NCBI GenBank assembly: GCA_028281625.1
Contig: JANQJN010000144.1
Span: 1-42,725 of the forward strand
Reading direction: 5' to 3'
Length of the DNA stretch: 42,725 nt
DNA from: Emcibacteraceae bacterium
GTDB lineage: Bacteria; Pseudomonadota; Alphaproteobacteria; Sphingomonadales; Emcibacteraceae
A model generated the notes under the pieces. That model was given only the letters and a program-made list of their open reading frames with translations. It had not been told where the DNA came from and did not search any database. Positions 6,736-16,003 of this stretch are shown one piece after another. Each line of letters begins with the position of its first letter. Position 1 is the first letter of the stretch. Both the position numbers and the translations under genes were made by a program.

Positions 6736-8961
6736 TTAAAATATTTGCCCAACGTAGAGGAAAGCCGAGGCTTGTCCCTCCTCACCAAATCCGCCACCAA
6801 GATACACCGGACCGATTAATGTGTCAGCCCCAATAAATACGCTTGAACTCCACCTGAGATCATCAAAACTCATATCATCGCTTATGTTCCAGGCGTTTCC
6901 AGCTTCAAAAGATCCTCCGACATAGATAGGGGTATCACCGAACGGTTGTACACCGCCGGAGACTTTGCGGTAATAGACAATGGCTGCACTTCCTCCGTGG
7001 TAGCCGGTAATCTGCCCTGGTGCATACGCAGATAACCTCATGAAGCTGCCCAAGGGAAAGAGATCAATTGGCCGTGCCACGCCATTAAAGCTGGTGGCAA
7101 ATTGATAACGAAGGCCAAGTGTATTTGGGCCAAAGCTTACTGGTTGAAAACCATCCACTTCGATTTTATCAACTGTATCATCACCGCCCATAAAATTCAG
7201 ATTGTTGCTGTAGCGAATATTGAGCGCCGTTCCCGAGGTAGGAAAGCGAATGTTATCAAGCGTATCAACAATAAATGCGGCATTGAGCATTGTACGATCG
7301 AATTTTGAAAGAAGTAGGTTTGGAAATGTGCTGCGGTCACGTTCGTTGCTGAATGTGCGTGCCAGTCCGACACGAACGGTGCCCCAATTGCCGAAATTAC
7401 GCCCTGCGCCAATTTCAGTTGTTGCGGCAAATAAACGTCGCTGTTCGACGATAAGTCGGCTATCCACATCATCATTGATGTTACGCTTGAACCTTTGAGC
7501 ACCGGTGTTTGCAAATACATAGTAATTTTGTTTTAAATCAACGGGTTGGTAAAATTCGGTGAAGGCTCCCAGCCGTTCACCAATGTTGATACGGGAAAGC
7601 CATTCTCCACCATAACTATTGAGCGCCAGATTGTTGTAGCTGGCTGAAAGCTGGAAGGCGTTGTCACCCTCAAAACTCTCCTGAAGCGCCAAGCCAAATC
7701 GGAAATAATCTTCACCGTTTTCTTTGCGTTTAGTGATGATATCCAAGGTATTCTGATCACCGTTCTTGCGAACCGTATAATTTACATCTTCAAACAGTTC
7801 TAGACCGTATATGGTATTTAGATTAGCAATAAGTGTTTTTCGATCTAGCATTTCACCTTTACGAACGCTGATTTGGGACCGGATGACATCGTCATGAATA
7901 TTGGTTTCATTTTGAATATTGATGTTAGAAATTCTTATCTGTATGTCTTCGCCTGACTTTTTTGCGGCATATTGGCGCCATTCGCTATCATTTAGCGTGA
8001 GCAATTGAAGTTTTTCGATGGCGTCACTAGCGGCCTGTTCACCCTTGGGGATGGCGGACATTGAGTTTTCAAAATCAATAAAGCCAATATCGCTGAGATC
8101 CGGTCTTAGGAACACGTCCTGGTCAGAAAGGGAGGCGATTTGTGCCTCAGATATTTTATTACTTTGTAGCATTGAAAGCTGATCAATGACATCGGCGAAG
8201 CTTTCAATCTGATCTTTTTTGAGGAGCGGCTCGCTAATATCCACGACGATGAGAATTTCCGCTCCCATATCGCGTGCGACATTCACGGGTATGTTATTGG
8301 CGGTACCGCCATCGACCAAAAGTTTACCGTTAAGCTCGACAGGAGGAAACAGGGCTGGCACTGTCATGCTGGCGACCATTGCAGATGCCAGATTACCATC
8401 CTTCAGGACGACTTCATCGCCATTTTCCAGATCCGTGGCTACAGCGCGAAATGGAACAGCAAGATGATCGAAATTTTGTACGTCTGTGCGCGCATTAACC
8501 AGTTCCGCCAACGTCAGACGCAGATTGTTAGGGGTGATAAGGCTACTGGGTAATTTAAGCTCACCATCTTCAAACCCGACTTTAAATTTTATCTGGAAGC
8601 CAATATCATCCTTTTTTCTTCGAAAGGATTTCTTGGTACGGATAGCGTCGCTGGAAAGAGTTTCTTCCCAGTCGATAGACGCTAATATAGCTTCAAGCTC
8701 CTCAGCGGTGTAGCCTGATGCATAAAGTCCGCCGACGATGGCACCAAAACTGGTGCCCGCGATATAATCGATAGGGATTTGATTCTCTTCAAGCACTTTG
8801 AGAACTCCCACATGGGCCGCGCCTCTTGCCCCACCACCAGACAGGACGAGACCAATTTTGGGACGATCAGCTTCATTGGTTGGCACGATTTGTGCACCGC
8901 TGGCAAATGGCAGGCATATCAAAATCGAGATAAGTAGATAGTAGCATGTGGCTTTTTTCAT
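6736..8961 (-). CDS. PlpD-type patatin phospholipase with POTRA and outer-membrane beta-barrel
   Basis: 741 aa. Signal peptide 1-23 (cleaved after SGA). Patatin domain about 35-330: oxyanion-hole SGGGARG at 41-47, nucleophile Ser71 in GTSFG, catalytic Asp217 in VDGG. A POTRA-like repeat at about 345-410 (INIQNETNIHDDVI...ITKRKENG region) is followed by a D15/Omp85-like barrel to the end, closing in Phe (YVGQIF), the usual outer-membrane beta-signal. This is the domain order of type Vd autotransporters (PlpD, FplA), lipases exposed at or secreted from the outer membrane. Both dyad residues are present, so it should be active. No strong RBS is seen before the ATG. It is first in a two-gene unit with the aminotransferase. 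Confidence 0.9.
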   Translation of the reverse strand: MKKATCYYLLISILICLPFASGAQIVPTNEADRPKIGLVLSGGGARGAAHVGVLKVLEENQIPIDYIAGTSFGAIVGGLYASGYTAEELEAILASIDWEETLSSDAIRTKKSFRRKKDDIGFQIKFKVGFEDGELKLPSSLITPNNLRLTLAELVNARTDVQNFDHLAVPFRAVATDLENGDEVVLKDGNLASAMVASMTVPALFPPVELNGKLLVDGGTANNIPVNVARDMGAEILIVVDISEPLLKKDQIESFADVIDQLSMLQSNKISEAQIASLSDQDVFLRPDLSDIGFIDFENSMSAIPKGEQAASDAIEKLQLLTLNDSEWRQYAAKKSGEDIQIRISNINIQNETNIHDDVIRSQISVRKGEMLDRKTLIANLNTIYGLELFEDVNYTVRKNGDQNTLDIITKRKENGEDYFRFGLALQESFEGDNAFQLSASYNNLALNSYGGEWLSRINIGERLGAFTEFYQPVDLKQNYYVFANTGAQRFKRNINDDVDSRLIVEQRRLFAATTEIGAGRNFGNWGTVRVGLARTFSNERDRSTFPNLLLSKFDRTMLNAAFIVDTLDNIRFPTSGTALNIRYSNNLNFMGGDDTVDKIEVDGFQPVSFGPNTLGLRYQFATSFNGVARPIDLFPLGSFMRLSAYAPGQITGYHGGSAAIVYYRKVSGGVQPFGDTPIYVGGSFEAGNAWNISDDMSFDDLRWSSSVFIGADTLIGPVYLGGGFGEEGQASAFLYVGQIF

Positions 8962-9069
8962 AGTAAGGTCTCATGGCTCTATGGCTCAATCAGATCACTT
9001 TTTATTTATTCGAAAGGTAAAAGGTTTTTTGCTATATTGCGATAAAATAATAAAATTTGGGGAGACTAA

Positions 9070-10239
9070 ATGTCTGATATCGCAAAAAACAGGGTGCTTT
9101 CGATTGATATATTGAGGGGACTCGTCATGATTTTCATGGCACTTGATCATGTGCGTGATTTCTGGTCCTTCACCAGTTTTTCACCGGAAAATCTTGATCA
9201 AACCTATGGCGCTTTGTTTTATAGCCGCTGGATTACCCATTTTTGTGCACCTGCTTTTGTGTTTCTCTCAGGCGTCAGTGCTTACTTGCATATGACCGCT
9301 AAAGGTATGGAAAAAAAGGATTTATCTAAATTTCTAGCCAGTCGGGGGCTCTGGCTCATAGCAATTGAGGTCACCTGGATCAGTCTTGCCTGGCAGCTTT
9401 GGACTTATAACAGTTGGTATCTGCAAATCATTTGGGCAATTGGTGTCAGTATGATTTGTCTGGCGGCGCTTATTCATCTTCCCAAGAAAATCATTCTTGC
9501 CATCAGTCTGGTGATGATATTTGGCCATAATCTGCTGGATGGGATAGAACCCGAAACATTCGGCGACTTTTATTGGCTTTGGAATATCCTGCACAATCAG
9601 ACTTATGTGGTGACACCGAATCTGCCGATCCGCGGATTCCTCGCTGGTTACCCGCTTATCCCCTGGATTGGGGTGATGGCATTTGGTTATGCGATTGGGT
9701 CGATCTTTACCCAGGAAATGGAAAAACGACATAAGGATCTGATCAAGATTGGTGCAGGTGCAATAGTGCTCTTTATTGTTCTTCGTGCGCTTAACATCTA
9801 TGGCGATCCTGGTCCCTGGTCAGTGCAGGACCGAGGGCTTGCCTTTACCATCATGTCTTTCCTGAATACGGAAAAGTACCCGCCATCATTGCTGTTCCTG
9901 CTGATGACACTGGGGCCATCAATTCTGCTGATGCCCTGGATGGATAAGATGACTGGTAAGGTGGGTGACTTCCTGCAGGTATATGGCAAGACGCCTTTTC
10001 TCTTTTATGTGCTTCACCTGCCGCTGGTGCATATTTCCAGCTATATTCTTTATTATCTTTATTACACAACGGACGAATCCAGCTTCCGAAGCCATTCCAG
10101 TTGGGCCGCTACATATGAGCCCAGTATGCTTAGATGGTATTTGATGACTGCATTTTTTGTTCTTCTCTTTTACTATCCCTGCAAATGGTTTGGCGAATAC
10201 CGCCGCACCCATAATCAATGGTGGCTTAGTTACATTTAG
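9070..10239 (+). CDS. DUF1624/HGSNAT-like multi-pass membrane protein (putative acyltransferase)
   Basis: 389 aa with about ten hydrophobic segments. The N-terminus RVLSIDILRGLVMIFMALDH, with HVRDFW after it, is the signature of the heparan-alpha-glucosaminide N-acetyltransferase-like/DUF1624 family in which the first helix carries the conserved LRG and DH. The usual C-terminal membrane motif with LHLPLVHISSY is also present. Such proteins are thought to pass acyl groups across the inner membrane; the acceptor is unknown here. RBS GGGGAGA is seven bases before ATG. It is divergent from the patatin gene and its stop codon overlaps by 4 nt the stop of the convergent amidohydrolase. Confidence 0.82.
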   Translation: MSDIAKNRVLSIDILRGLVMIFMALDHVRDFWSFTSFSPENLDQTYGALFYSRWITHFCAPAFVFLSGVSAYLHMTAKGMEKKDLSKFLASRGLWLIAIEVTWISLAWQLWTYNSWYLQIIWAIGVSMICLAALIHLPKKIILAISLVMIFGHNLLDGIEPETFGDFYWLWNILHNQTYVVTPNLPIRGFLAGYPLIPWIGVMAFGYAIGSIFTQEMEKRHKDLIKIGAGAIVLFIVLRALNIYGDPGPWSVQDRGLAFTIMSFLNTEKYPPSLLFLLMTLGPSILLMPWMDKMTGKVGDFLQVYGKTPFLFYVLHLPLVHISSYILYYLYYTTDESSFRSHSSWAATYEPSMLRWYLMTAFFVLLFYYPCKWFGEYRRTHNQWWLSYI

Positions 10240-11891
10240 TTGGAAGTGTAAGCAACTTCACCGTCAATGATAGTCATTAGCACACGGGAATCCTTAATGT
10301 CCGATGGCGGGATCTCAAATATATTCTCGCTGATCATCACCAGGTCAGCGAGCTTACCTACCTCGACGGTGCCCAAAATATTTTCCTGATGACCCACCCA
10401 GGCATTGTTAATTGTGTACGCTTTGACTGCCTGTTCCACTGTTATTTTCTGCTCAGGTATCCATCCATCCGGATTGGCGCCGTCAGCTGTATGGCGGGTG
10501 GTGGCAACATATATTCCCAGTAAAGGCTTAAGCGGTGCAACAAACCAGTCCGAGCCGAATGAAACCGTTGCGCCAGCATCAAAAAGTGACTTGAATGCAT
10601 AGGTGCCTGCCAACCTTTCTTTGCCAAGACGCCCTTCTGCAAACCTGCCATCATCATATACATGATAAGGGTGAGCAGCTGCGGTTACGCCAAGGTCAGC
10701 AAATTTTTGAAAAGCGTCTGGTGATAAATGCTGAGCGTGTTCGATACGTGCGCGGTTATCTTTAGCGCCAATTTCTTCAACAATGCGCAGAATTTCGTCA
10801 TTTGCTTTGTCTCCTATGCCATGGATCGCAAGCTGAAATCCATAATCGTGGGATTCCTTGAGCATGTTTTGCAGTTCGTCCATTGGGTAGATGGGAAATC
10901 CGCTGTTATCTGGTTCGTCACTGAAGGGTTCATGAAACCAAGCTGTTCCGCTTCCGAGCGCGCCATCTACCATAACCTTTACGCCACCAAATCGAAGCCA
11001 GTTATCTCCTTTGCCATCCCTTTCGATCATTTCCGCCAGCTCATGGCGCTTGGAAATGTGGGAAATATAGTATGTTCGAACCTTTAGACGGTCTTCTTCA
11101 TAGGCGCGTTTGAAAATGGGTAGATTGTCCCAAATATTCATACTTATACTGTGGATTTGCGTCACGCCGTTTTCCAGTGCGTGTTCGATTCCGGTGTCGA
11201 ATGTAAAATCAATCTGTGCGTCTGTGGGTGGGGGATAAAGTTTGGATACCAAATACATGGCATTGTCTAAAAGTACGCCCGTTGGTTCACCATCGTCATC
11301 GCGCACAATAACTCCGCCTTCAGGATCTATAGTTTCCTTTGTAATTCCCGCGAGTTCCAATGCTTTTGAGTTTGCGAATGCCGTGTGTCCGTCAGTCCTA
11401 TATAGCATTAGTGGATTATTGGCTGTTGCTTCGTCCACCCAGTCCTTATGAGGAAGTATGCCGCCCCAAGCCTGATGGTCCCAAATTCCTCCGAGCATCC
11501 ATTCACCAGCGGGCATAGTTTTAGCATAGTCGGCAATAAGCTGAGAAAATTGTTCAGGAGAAGTTGCAGTGATCGTTTGCACGGCGAGCAGGGAAGCTGA
11601 ACCATCCATAAAGTGAGCATGATTATCGATAAAACCCGGAAGGATTAATTTTCCACCGGCGTCTATTGTTGCAGCAGGATTGTAGCTAGTCGCCAGTGAT
11701 GCATCACCAACCGCAATAATTTTGTTTCCATCAATCACAATTGTCTCGGCCCAGGGTTGTGTATCATTTCCTGTCCAGACTGTGGCGTTGACGATCATTT
11801 TGCTCGCTGGTGTTGGTGTGCCCTGTTCACCACAAGCTCCGAGCATCAATATGATTGGTCCGCACAATATATGTTTTAGCTTGTTGGTCAT
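10236..11891 (-). CDS. YtcJ-like amidohydrolase, periplasmic lipoprotein
   Basis: 551 aa. N-terminus MTNKLKHILCGPIILMLGAC has a lipobox LGAC with Cys20, so the enzyme is a lipoprotein facing the periplasm. The amidohydrolase_3 TIM barrel follows: small beta-sandwich at 31-85, metal site HAH at 91-93 after LPGFIDN, VDGALGSGTAWF, HGIGDKAND, IEHAQHL, and FGSDWFVAPLKPLLGIY near the C-terminus. Relatives hydrolyse N-substituted formamides or other amides, but the substrate is not predictable. It lies 6 bp after the GGT-like gene and is the last gene of the exporter operon. There is no visible terminator after it, and its stop overlaps that of the convergent membrane protein gene. Confidence 0.88.
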   Translation of the reverse strand: MTNKLKHILCGPIILMLGACGEQGTPTPASKMIVNATVWTGNDTQPWAETIVIDGNKIIAVGDASLATSYNPAATIDAGGKLILPGFIDNHAHFMDGSASLLAVQTITATSPEQFSQLIADYAKTMPAGEWMLGGIWDHQAWGGILPHKDWVDEATANNPLMLYRTDGHTAFANSKALELAGITKETIDPEGGVIVRDDDGEPTGVLLDNAMYLVSKLYPPPTDAQIDFTFDTGIEHALENGVTQIHSISMNIWDNLPIFKRAYEEDRLKVRTYYISHISKRHELAEMIERDGKGDNWLRFGGVKVMVDGALGSGTAWFHEPFSDEPDNSGFPIYPMDELQNMLKESHDYGFQLAIHGIGDKANDEILRIVEEIGAKDNRARIEHAQHLSPDAFQKFADLGVTAAAHPYHVYDDGRFAEGRLGKERLAGTYAFKSLFDAGATVSFGSDWFVAPLKPLLGIYVATTRHTADGANPDGWIPEQKITVEQAVKAYTINNAWVGHQENILGTVEVGKLADLVMISENIFEIPPSDIKDSRVLMTIIDGEVAYTSN

Positions 11892-11897
11892 TACTTC

Positions 11898-13520
11898 CTA
11901 ATCCTCTTCTTTCCAGGCGGCTTTCGCTGTCCCGTCTCGTCTTGGATCTGCAGCGCCTGTCCATTTTCCGTTTTCCTTGGCGAGTGCGTGAACACCTCCG
12001 AAATACGCACTGAGCGGGTCGGTGCCACCATATGTCGGACGTACAAGATTGAACTTATAATCCGCCAGCATCTTAAGCAGCTCACTTTCAACGACAGGAT
12101 CTTCGATATAGGCACTGTCGTTAGGAACCACATGAACTCTGTTCGTGCTAACGGCTTTCTCTATATCCTGCTCCACATCAATCCAGTAGTTTGTTACCTG
12201 GGCAACGGCGGAAATGATCCGCGCGCTTCCGGGGCTACCAAGAACCAATTGCGTATCCCCATCTTTTTTGACAATTGTTGCGGACATCGAACTCAGTGGC
12301 ATTTCATTTTCTTTAAGTACATATGGTGAGCCGTCATCCTCAAGACGGAAGGACTGCATATAATTATTGTATAAAAAGCCATGCTTGGGATGGACGGCAA
12401 ACCCGCCAAAAAAGCTATCGATGCTCTGGGTCACGGCGATGGCATTCCCTTCCGCGTCAACCACGGAAAAATGAGTTGTTTCACCGCCAACACCGTTTTT
12501 ATAGTGATCAAGCATCCTTGCCGCTTCTTCTTTGGAAAGCTTGATATTGATATAATCTTCATAATCGTAAAATCCTGGCGCCGGATCATGGACTCGGGTG
12601 CCATGTCCCAGTCGCATAGCGTTAAGGAGAGCGGCGCGTCTTTGGTTGTTATCTTCTGTGATCGGTTCCGGTGTTTCCAGCTCAAGCAAATTGAGTATTT
12701 GAAGCATGATCCAACCACCAAATGGTGGCGGCAATGAGAGAACCTCATAGCCGCGGTATGTGGTCTTCAGGGCCGGGACAATTTTTGGATCCGGAAAGTT
12801 CGCCATATCGTCATAGGTAATCCAGCCACCATTTTCAGCCATATCTGCGGCAATATCCCGCGCAATTTGCCCTTTATAAAATTCATCGGCTCCCAACTTC
12901 GCAATTTGCGAAAGTGTTTCTGCCATTTTGGGTTGGCGGAAGGTTTCACCGATCTCATAAAGGCTGCCATCCCGCTTCAAGAAGATACTCGCGACTTCTT
13001 TGTTGGATTTAAGGCCTTCTGCGTAGTCAACAAACGCACCATGTCTGAAAGGACCGACAACGAAGCCATTCTTGTATATTTCTATGGCTGGATTAACTAC
13101 CTGTTCCCAGCTCAAATCACCACTACCGTAATTACGGTGGGCGAAGGAAAGGACTTTAAGATTTGACGGAATGGTGGTTGCCGTATGACCGCGCCTTAAT
13201 TGCTGCCTTGTTACATTTTCAGGAATGTTTGCGGGGGATTTGGTACTGCCGTGAATAACGAAGGCTTCACCATCCGCTGGCTGGACGAGCATCACGGTTT
13301 GGCCAAAAATTCCGGATCCCGGCGGCTCGCTCGCCCCTAGCGCCAGTGACACGGCGACCGCTGCGTCAAATGCATTACCGCCTTGCTCCAGGATTGAGAC
13401 ACCGACATCGGTTGCTTCCGGAGAAGCGGAAGAGACAAAGCCGACAAACTTATTTTCTTGTGCGGCAGCGTACGCTGAACAGATCAGCAGCCATATAACG
13501 GCAATACGAACGTAAAACAT
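11898..13520 (-). CDS. Gamma-glutamyltranspeptidase-like Ntn hydrolase, periplasmic
   Basis: 540 aa with a signal peptide (1-20, AYAAA before QE). It should mature by autocleavage before Thr348 in GGETTHFSVVD, matching the Thr-Thr-His of E. coli GGT. LGSPGSARII and MSATIV correspond to the oxyanion/substrate loops. The site where GGTs normally carry the Arg that holds the glutamyl carboxylate (FRExAPA) instead reads HGSTKSPANI, so specificity may differ from true GGT; a peptidase or acylase role is possible. RBS AGGGGA before the ATG. It lies 41 bp after the tenth permease and 6 bp before the amidohydrolase, so it probably belongs to the same operon. Confidence 0.87.
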   Translation of the reverse strand: MFYVRIAVIWLLICSAYAAAQENKFVGFVSSASPEATDVGVSILEQGGNAFDAAVAVSLALGASEPPGSGIFGQTVMLVQPADGEAFVIHGSTKSPANIPENVTRQQLRRGHTATTIPSNLKVLSFAHRNYGSGDLSWEQVVNPAIEIYKNGFVVGPFRHGAFVDYAEGLKSNKEVASIFLKRDGSLYEIGETFRQPKMAETLSQIAKLGADEFYKGQIARDIAADMAENGGWITYDDMANFPDPKIVPALKTTYRGYEVLSLPPPFGGWIMLQILNLLELETPEPITEDNNQRRAALLNAMRLGHGTRVHDPAPGFYDYEDYINIKLSKEEAARMLDHYKNGVGGETTHFSVVDAEGNAIAVTQSIDSFFGGFAVHPKHGFLYNNYMQSFRLEDDGSPYVLKENEMPLSSMSATIVKKDGDTQLVLGSPGSARIISAVAQVTNYWIDVEQDIEKAVSTNRVHVVPNDSAYIEDPVVESELLKMLADYKFNLVRPTYGGTDPLSAYFGGVHALAKENGKWTGAADPRRDGTAKAAWKEED

Positions 13521-13561
13521 ATCATTCCCCTAAACTTAATATGTTTAGTTATCAGATATTT

Positions 13562-15991
13562 TTATTCGTAATGCAATGCATTCACTGGATTTGTTCTTGC
13601 AACCTTATAGGCATGACTGGCGACCGTGGCCCAGGCAATCACCAGACCGATTAAACCCGCAAAGAACAGCAGATCAAAGGGCAGTGAAATACGGTCGACA
13701 AAGAGATCCAGGTAGGTCTTAGATGTAAGATACGCCAGTGCCAGCCCTACGGGAGTTGCCCAAAGGACAGGTTTTGAAAACTGCCAGATCAACAGCTTTA
13801 CAATCTGACCGTTGTTGGCGCCAAGTGCTTTTCTGATACCGATTTCCCTGGTTTTTTGTTCCGCCATATAGGCCGCTAGCCCAAACAACCCGATGGCCGC
13901 GAGGAATAGCGCGAAGAGCGCAAATCCCGCCAGCGCCTTGGTGCTGGTTTCAAAAAAGACAAAGATCATTTGGAATGTTTCATTAAGGAACTTACCCTGC
14001 ATCGGATAGTCCGGATATACTTCTTGCCATACATCTTCGATATCGTTCACCACACTGGCGGGAGCATTCCCGGCGATCGTCAGTGATGCAACGCGGTAGT
14101 AAGCATCCCGCATGATAAAATAATAGGGTTTAACATCGGTAAATAGCCCCAGAAGATTTCGATCTTCCAAGACACCGATTACGGTATAAGTGGTGATGCC
14201 GTATTCTTCGCCTTCATCCTCGTAAAACACATTGCCGACAGCGTCCTGCGCTGAGGTAAACCCAAGCTGCTTCGCGCCCAGCTCATTTAAAAGCACATTA
14301 ACGGTGTTGCGCTCTCTCGTTTGTGTGTCGGCTGGATTGGCTTTGTCAAAATTGCGTCCTTCAACAAGAGGGATATTGAAGGTATCGACAAATTGATCAT
14401 CTATAAACACATAGCTTAAGCTGGTGCCATTTTCCACATCGGCACGGTCAGCGGAAACCCGGCTTGAGCTGTTGGTTTGCTCGTATGGAACCTGTGAGGA
14501 TAGTGTGAAATTTTCCACATAGGGTATCGTTAGCATTTGATTTCGCAGTGTCTCGTGTCGGTCTTCCATTTGTTCAACATCAAGGCGATCAAGTGTGTAA
14601 ATCTGGTCCTTGGGAAATATCCTGCTGTTTTCTTCCACCTGCTGATTTTGCGCATACACAACCAGGACGGACGCCAGAATACACACGGATATGGTAAACT
14701 GTACCGCAATCATAGCCGCCCTGATCCAACTTGCGGAACGGCCTTTACGGGCAGTGTCCCGAAGAGCTTCGATGGGGTTGGTTTTAGTAATCAGATAGGA
14801 TGGATAAGCTCCGGCAAAAAGCCCTACACCAATGACTGTGAGCACAATCCAGGGAAGTGTGTTGGCATAATCAATGGCGAGTATTTTACCGGTGGCGGAA
14901 TTAAACATGGGGATGATCGCTTCCAGTACCGCAAGAGCGAACACCATCGCAATGAACGTAATGGTGATACTTTCGGTGATAAACTGGACTAGCAGTTGAC
15001 CTTTACCGGCACCGAGTGTTTTTCGAAGGCCCACTTCCCGCGCCCTTGCCATGGACTGTGCCGTAGCAAGATTGGTATAATTTACGCAGGCCACAAACAG
15101 TACCAGCAGCCCCAATACTGCGATAATATCAATGATGGGAATACCGATCATATCCCACATTGCGGTGTTGGCGTCGGTGAGGGGGCGTGGGAATATCCCG
15201 CTTAAGAATCCGCGTCTGTCTTCCGGGTAATGGCGTTCGTAAATACCGTCCAGCTGGGTTTCTAACCACTGCTGATCCAAGTGCGGTGGAAGCATCACGT
15301 AGGTGAGATTTCCCGATGACGTATTACCCCAGTTGGTGTCCGGCTCGAAATCAGCAATTCTTTGCATGGCATTCATCGGCACCAGAATTCCCAATGAATT
15401 ATCGACAGGGATTTTTGAACTAAAATGGGAATTTGCCGGTGGCTTTCTTATGACACCACTTACCGTCAGGTCATGCTCATGATTTAAGGAAATTGTCTTG
15501 CCAATCGGATTTTCATCTTGAAAAAATTTATCTGCAATTTCCTCGGTAATCAGCGCGTCCGTTGAGCTGTTCAGGGCGGTCTGATCCCCTTCAATATATT
15601 CAAAATCAAATATTTGCAGCAGTTCAGGATCGGCGTAACGAATTATTTCGTAGATATCGGTATCACCAACGGTTACCAGATATTCTCTGTTTATGGTGCG
15701 GGCTATGGCTTCAATATCGGTGAGTTCGGCCTTAATGATCGGACCAAAGGCCGCTTGCACATTGTCGATTTGATTAACGCCCATATTGGCGCCAGGGGCA
15801 ATCTGCCCTCGCAGGGTATAGATATGCTCAGAATTTTCGTAAAATGCATCATGGCTATATTCATAATTGGCAATCAAGTTGCCAAAAATAAATAGCGTTA
15901 GACCCATGGCTAGGCCGACGATATTGATAGCGGCGTAAAGCTTGTTACGGCCTATATTACGAATGGCGACTTTGAAGTAATTGCTTAGCAT
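13562..15991 (-). CDS. ABC permease P10 (group B), double MacB_PCD/FtsX
   Basis: 809 aa; last permease of the array. TM1 at about 20-42, first periplasmic core domain to about 270, then three TM helices with coupling motif RAREVGLRKTLGA, a TM near 425-450, second periplasmic domain to about 675, and a final three-TM block with KTREIGIRKALGA then LLIWQFSKP; ends NPVNALHYE. It is closest to P6, not to its neighbour P9, in the region opening the second periplasmic domain (both contain VEQMEDRHETLRNQML and SSQVPYEQTNS). It lacks the MDTHIRENGAVNAL-like stretch kept by P6 and P8 and instead has TQTRERNTVNVLL. RBS AAGGAAG directly after the P9 stop. Confidence 0.93.
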   Translation of the reverse strand: MLSNYFKVAIRNIGRNKLYAAINIVGLAMGLTLFIFGNLIANYEYSHDAFYENSEHIYTLRGQIAPGANMGVNQIDNVQAAFGPIIKAELTDIEAIARTINREYLVTVGDTDIYEIIRYADPELLQIFDFEYIEGDQTALNSSTDALITEEIADKFFQDENPIGKTISLNHEHDLTVSGVIRKPPANSHFSSKIPVDNSLGILVPMNAMQRIADFEPDTNWGNTSSGNLTYVMLPPHLDQQWLETQLDGIYERHYPEDRRGFLSGIFPRPLTDANTAMWDMIGIPIIDIIAVLGLLVLFVACVNYTNLATAQSMARAREVGLRKTLGAGKGQLLVQFITESITITFIAMVFALAVLEAIIPMFNSATGKILAIDYANTLPWIVLTVIGVGLFAGAYPSYLITKTNPIEALRDTARKGRSASWIRAAMIAVQFTISVCILASVLVVYAQNQQVEENSRIFPKDQIYTLDRLDVEQMEDRHETLRNQMLTIPYVENFTLSSQVPYEQTNSSSRVSADRADVENGTSLSYVFIDDQFVDTFNIPLVEGRNFDKANPADTQTRERNTVNVLLNELGAKQLGFTSAQDAVGNVFYEDEGEEYGITTYTVIGVLEDRNLLGLFTDVKPYYFIMRDAYYRVASLTIAGNAPASVVNDIEDVWQEVYPDYPMQGKFLNETFQMIFVFFETSTKALAGFALFALFLAAIGLFGLAAYMAEQKTREIGIRKALGANNGQIVKLLIWQFSKPVLWATPVGLALAYLTSKTYLDLFVDRISLPFDLLFFAGLIGLVIAWATVASHAYKVARTNPVNALHYE

Positions 15992-16003
15992 AATGTCACT
16001 TCC

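Noticed and set aside
13530-13548. Inverted repeat CTAAAC-N7-GTTTAG between P10 and the GGT-like gene as terminator
   Set aside because: Only six mostly A/T pairs and no U-tract; it overlaps the ribosome-site region of the next gene, so read-through is expected.
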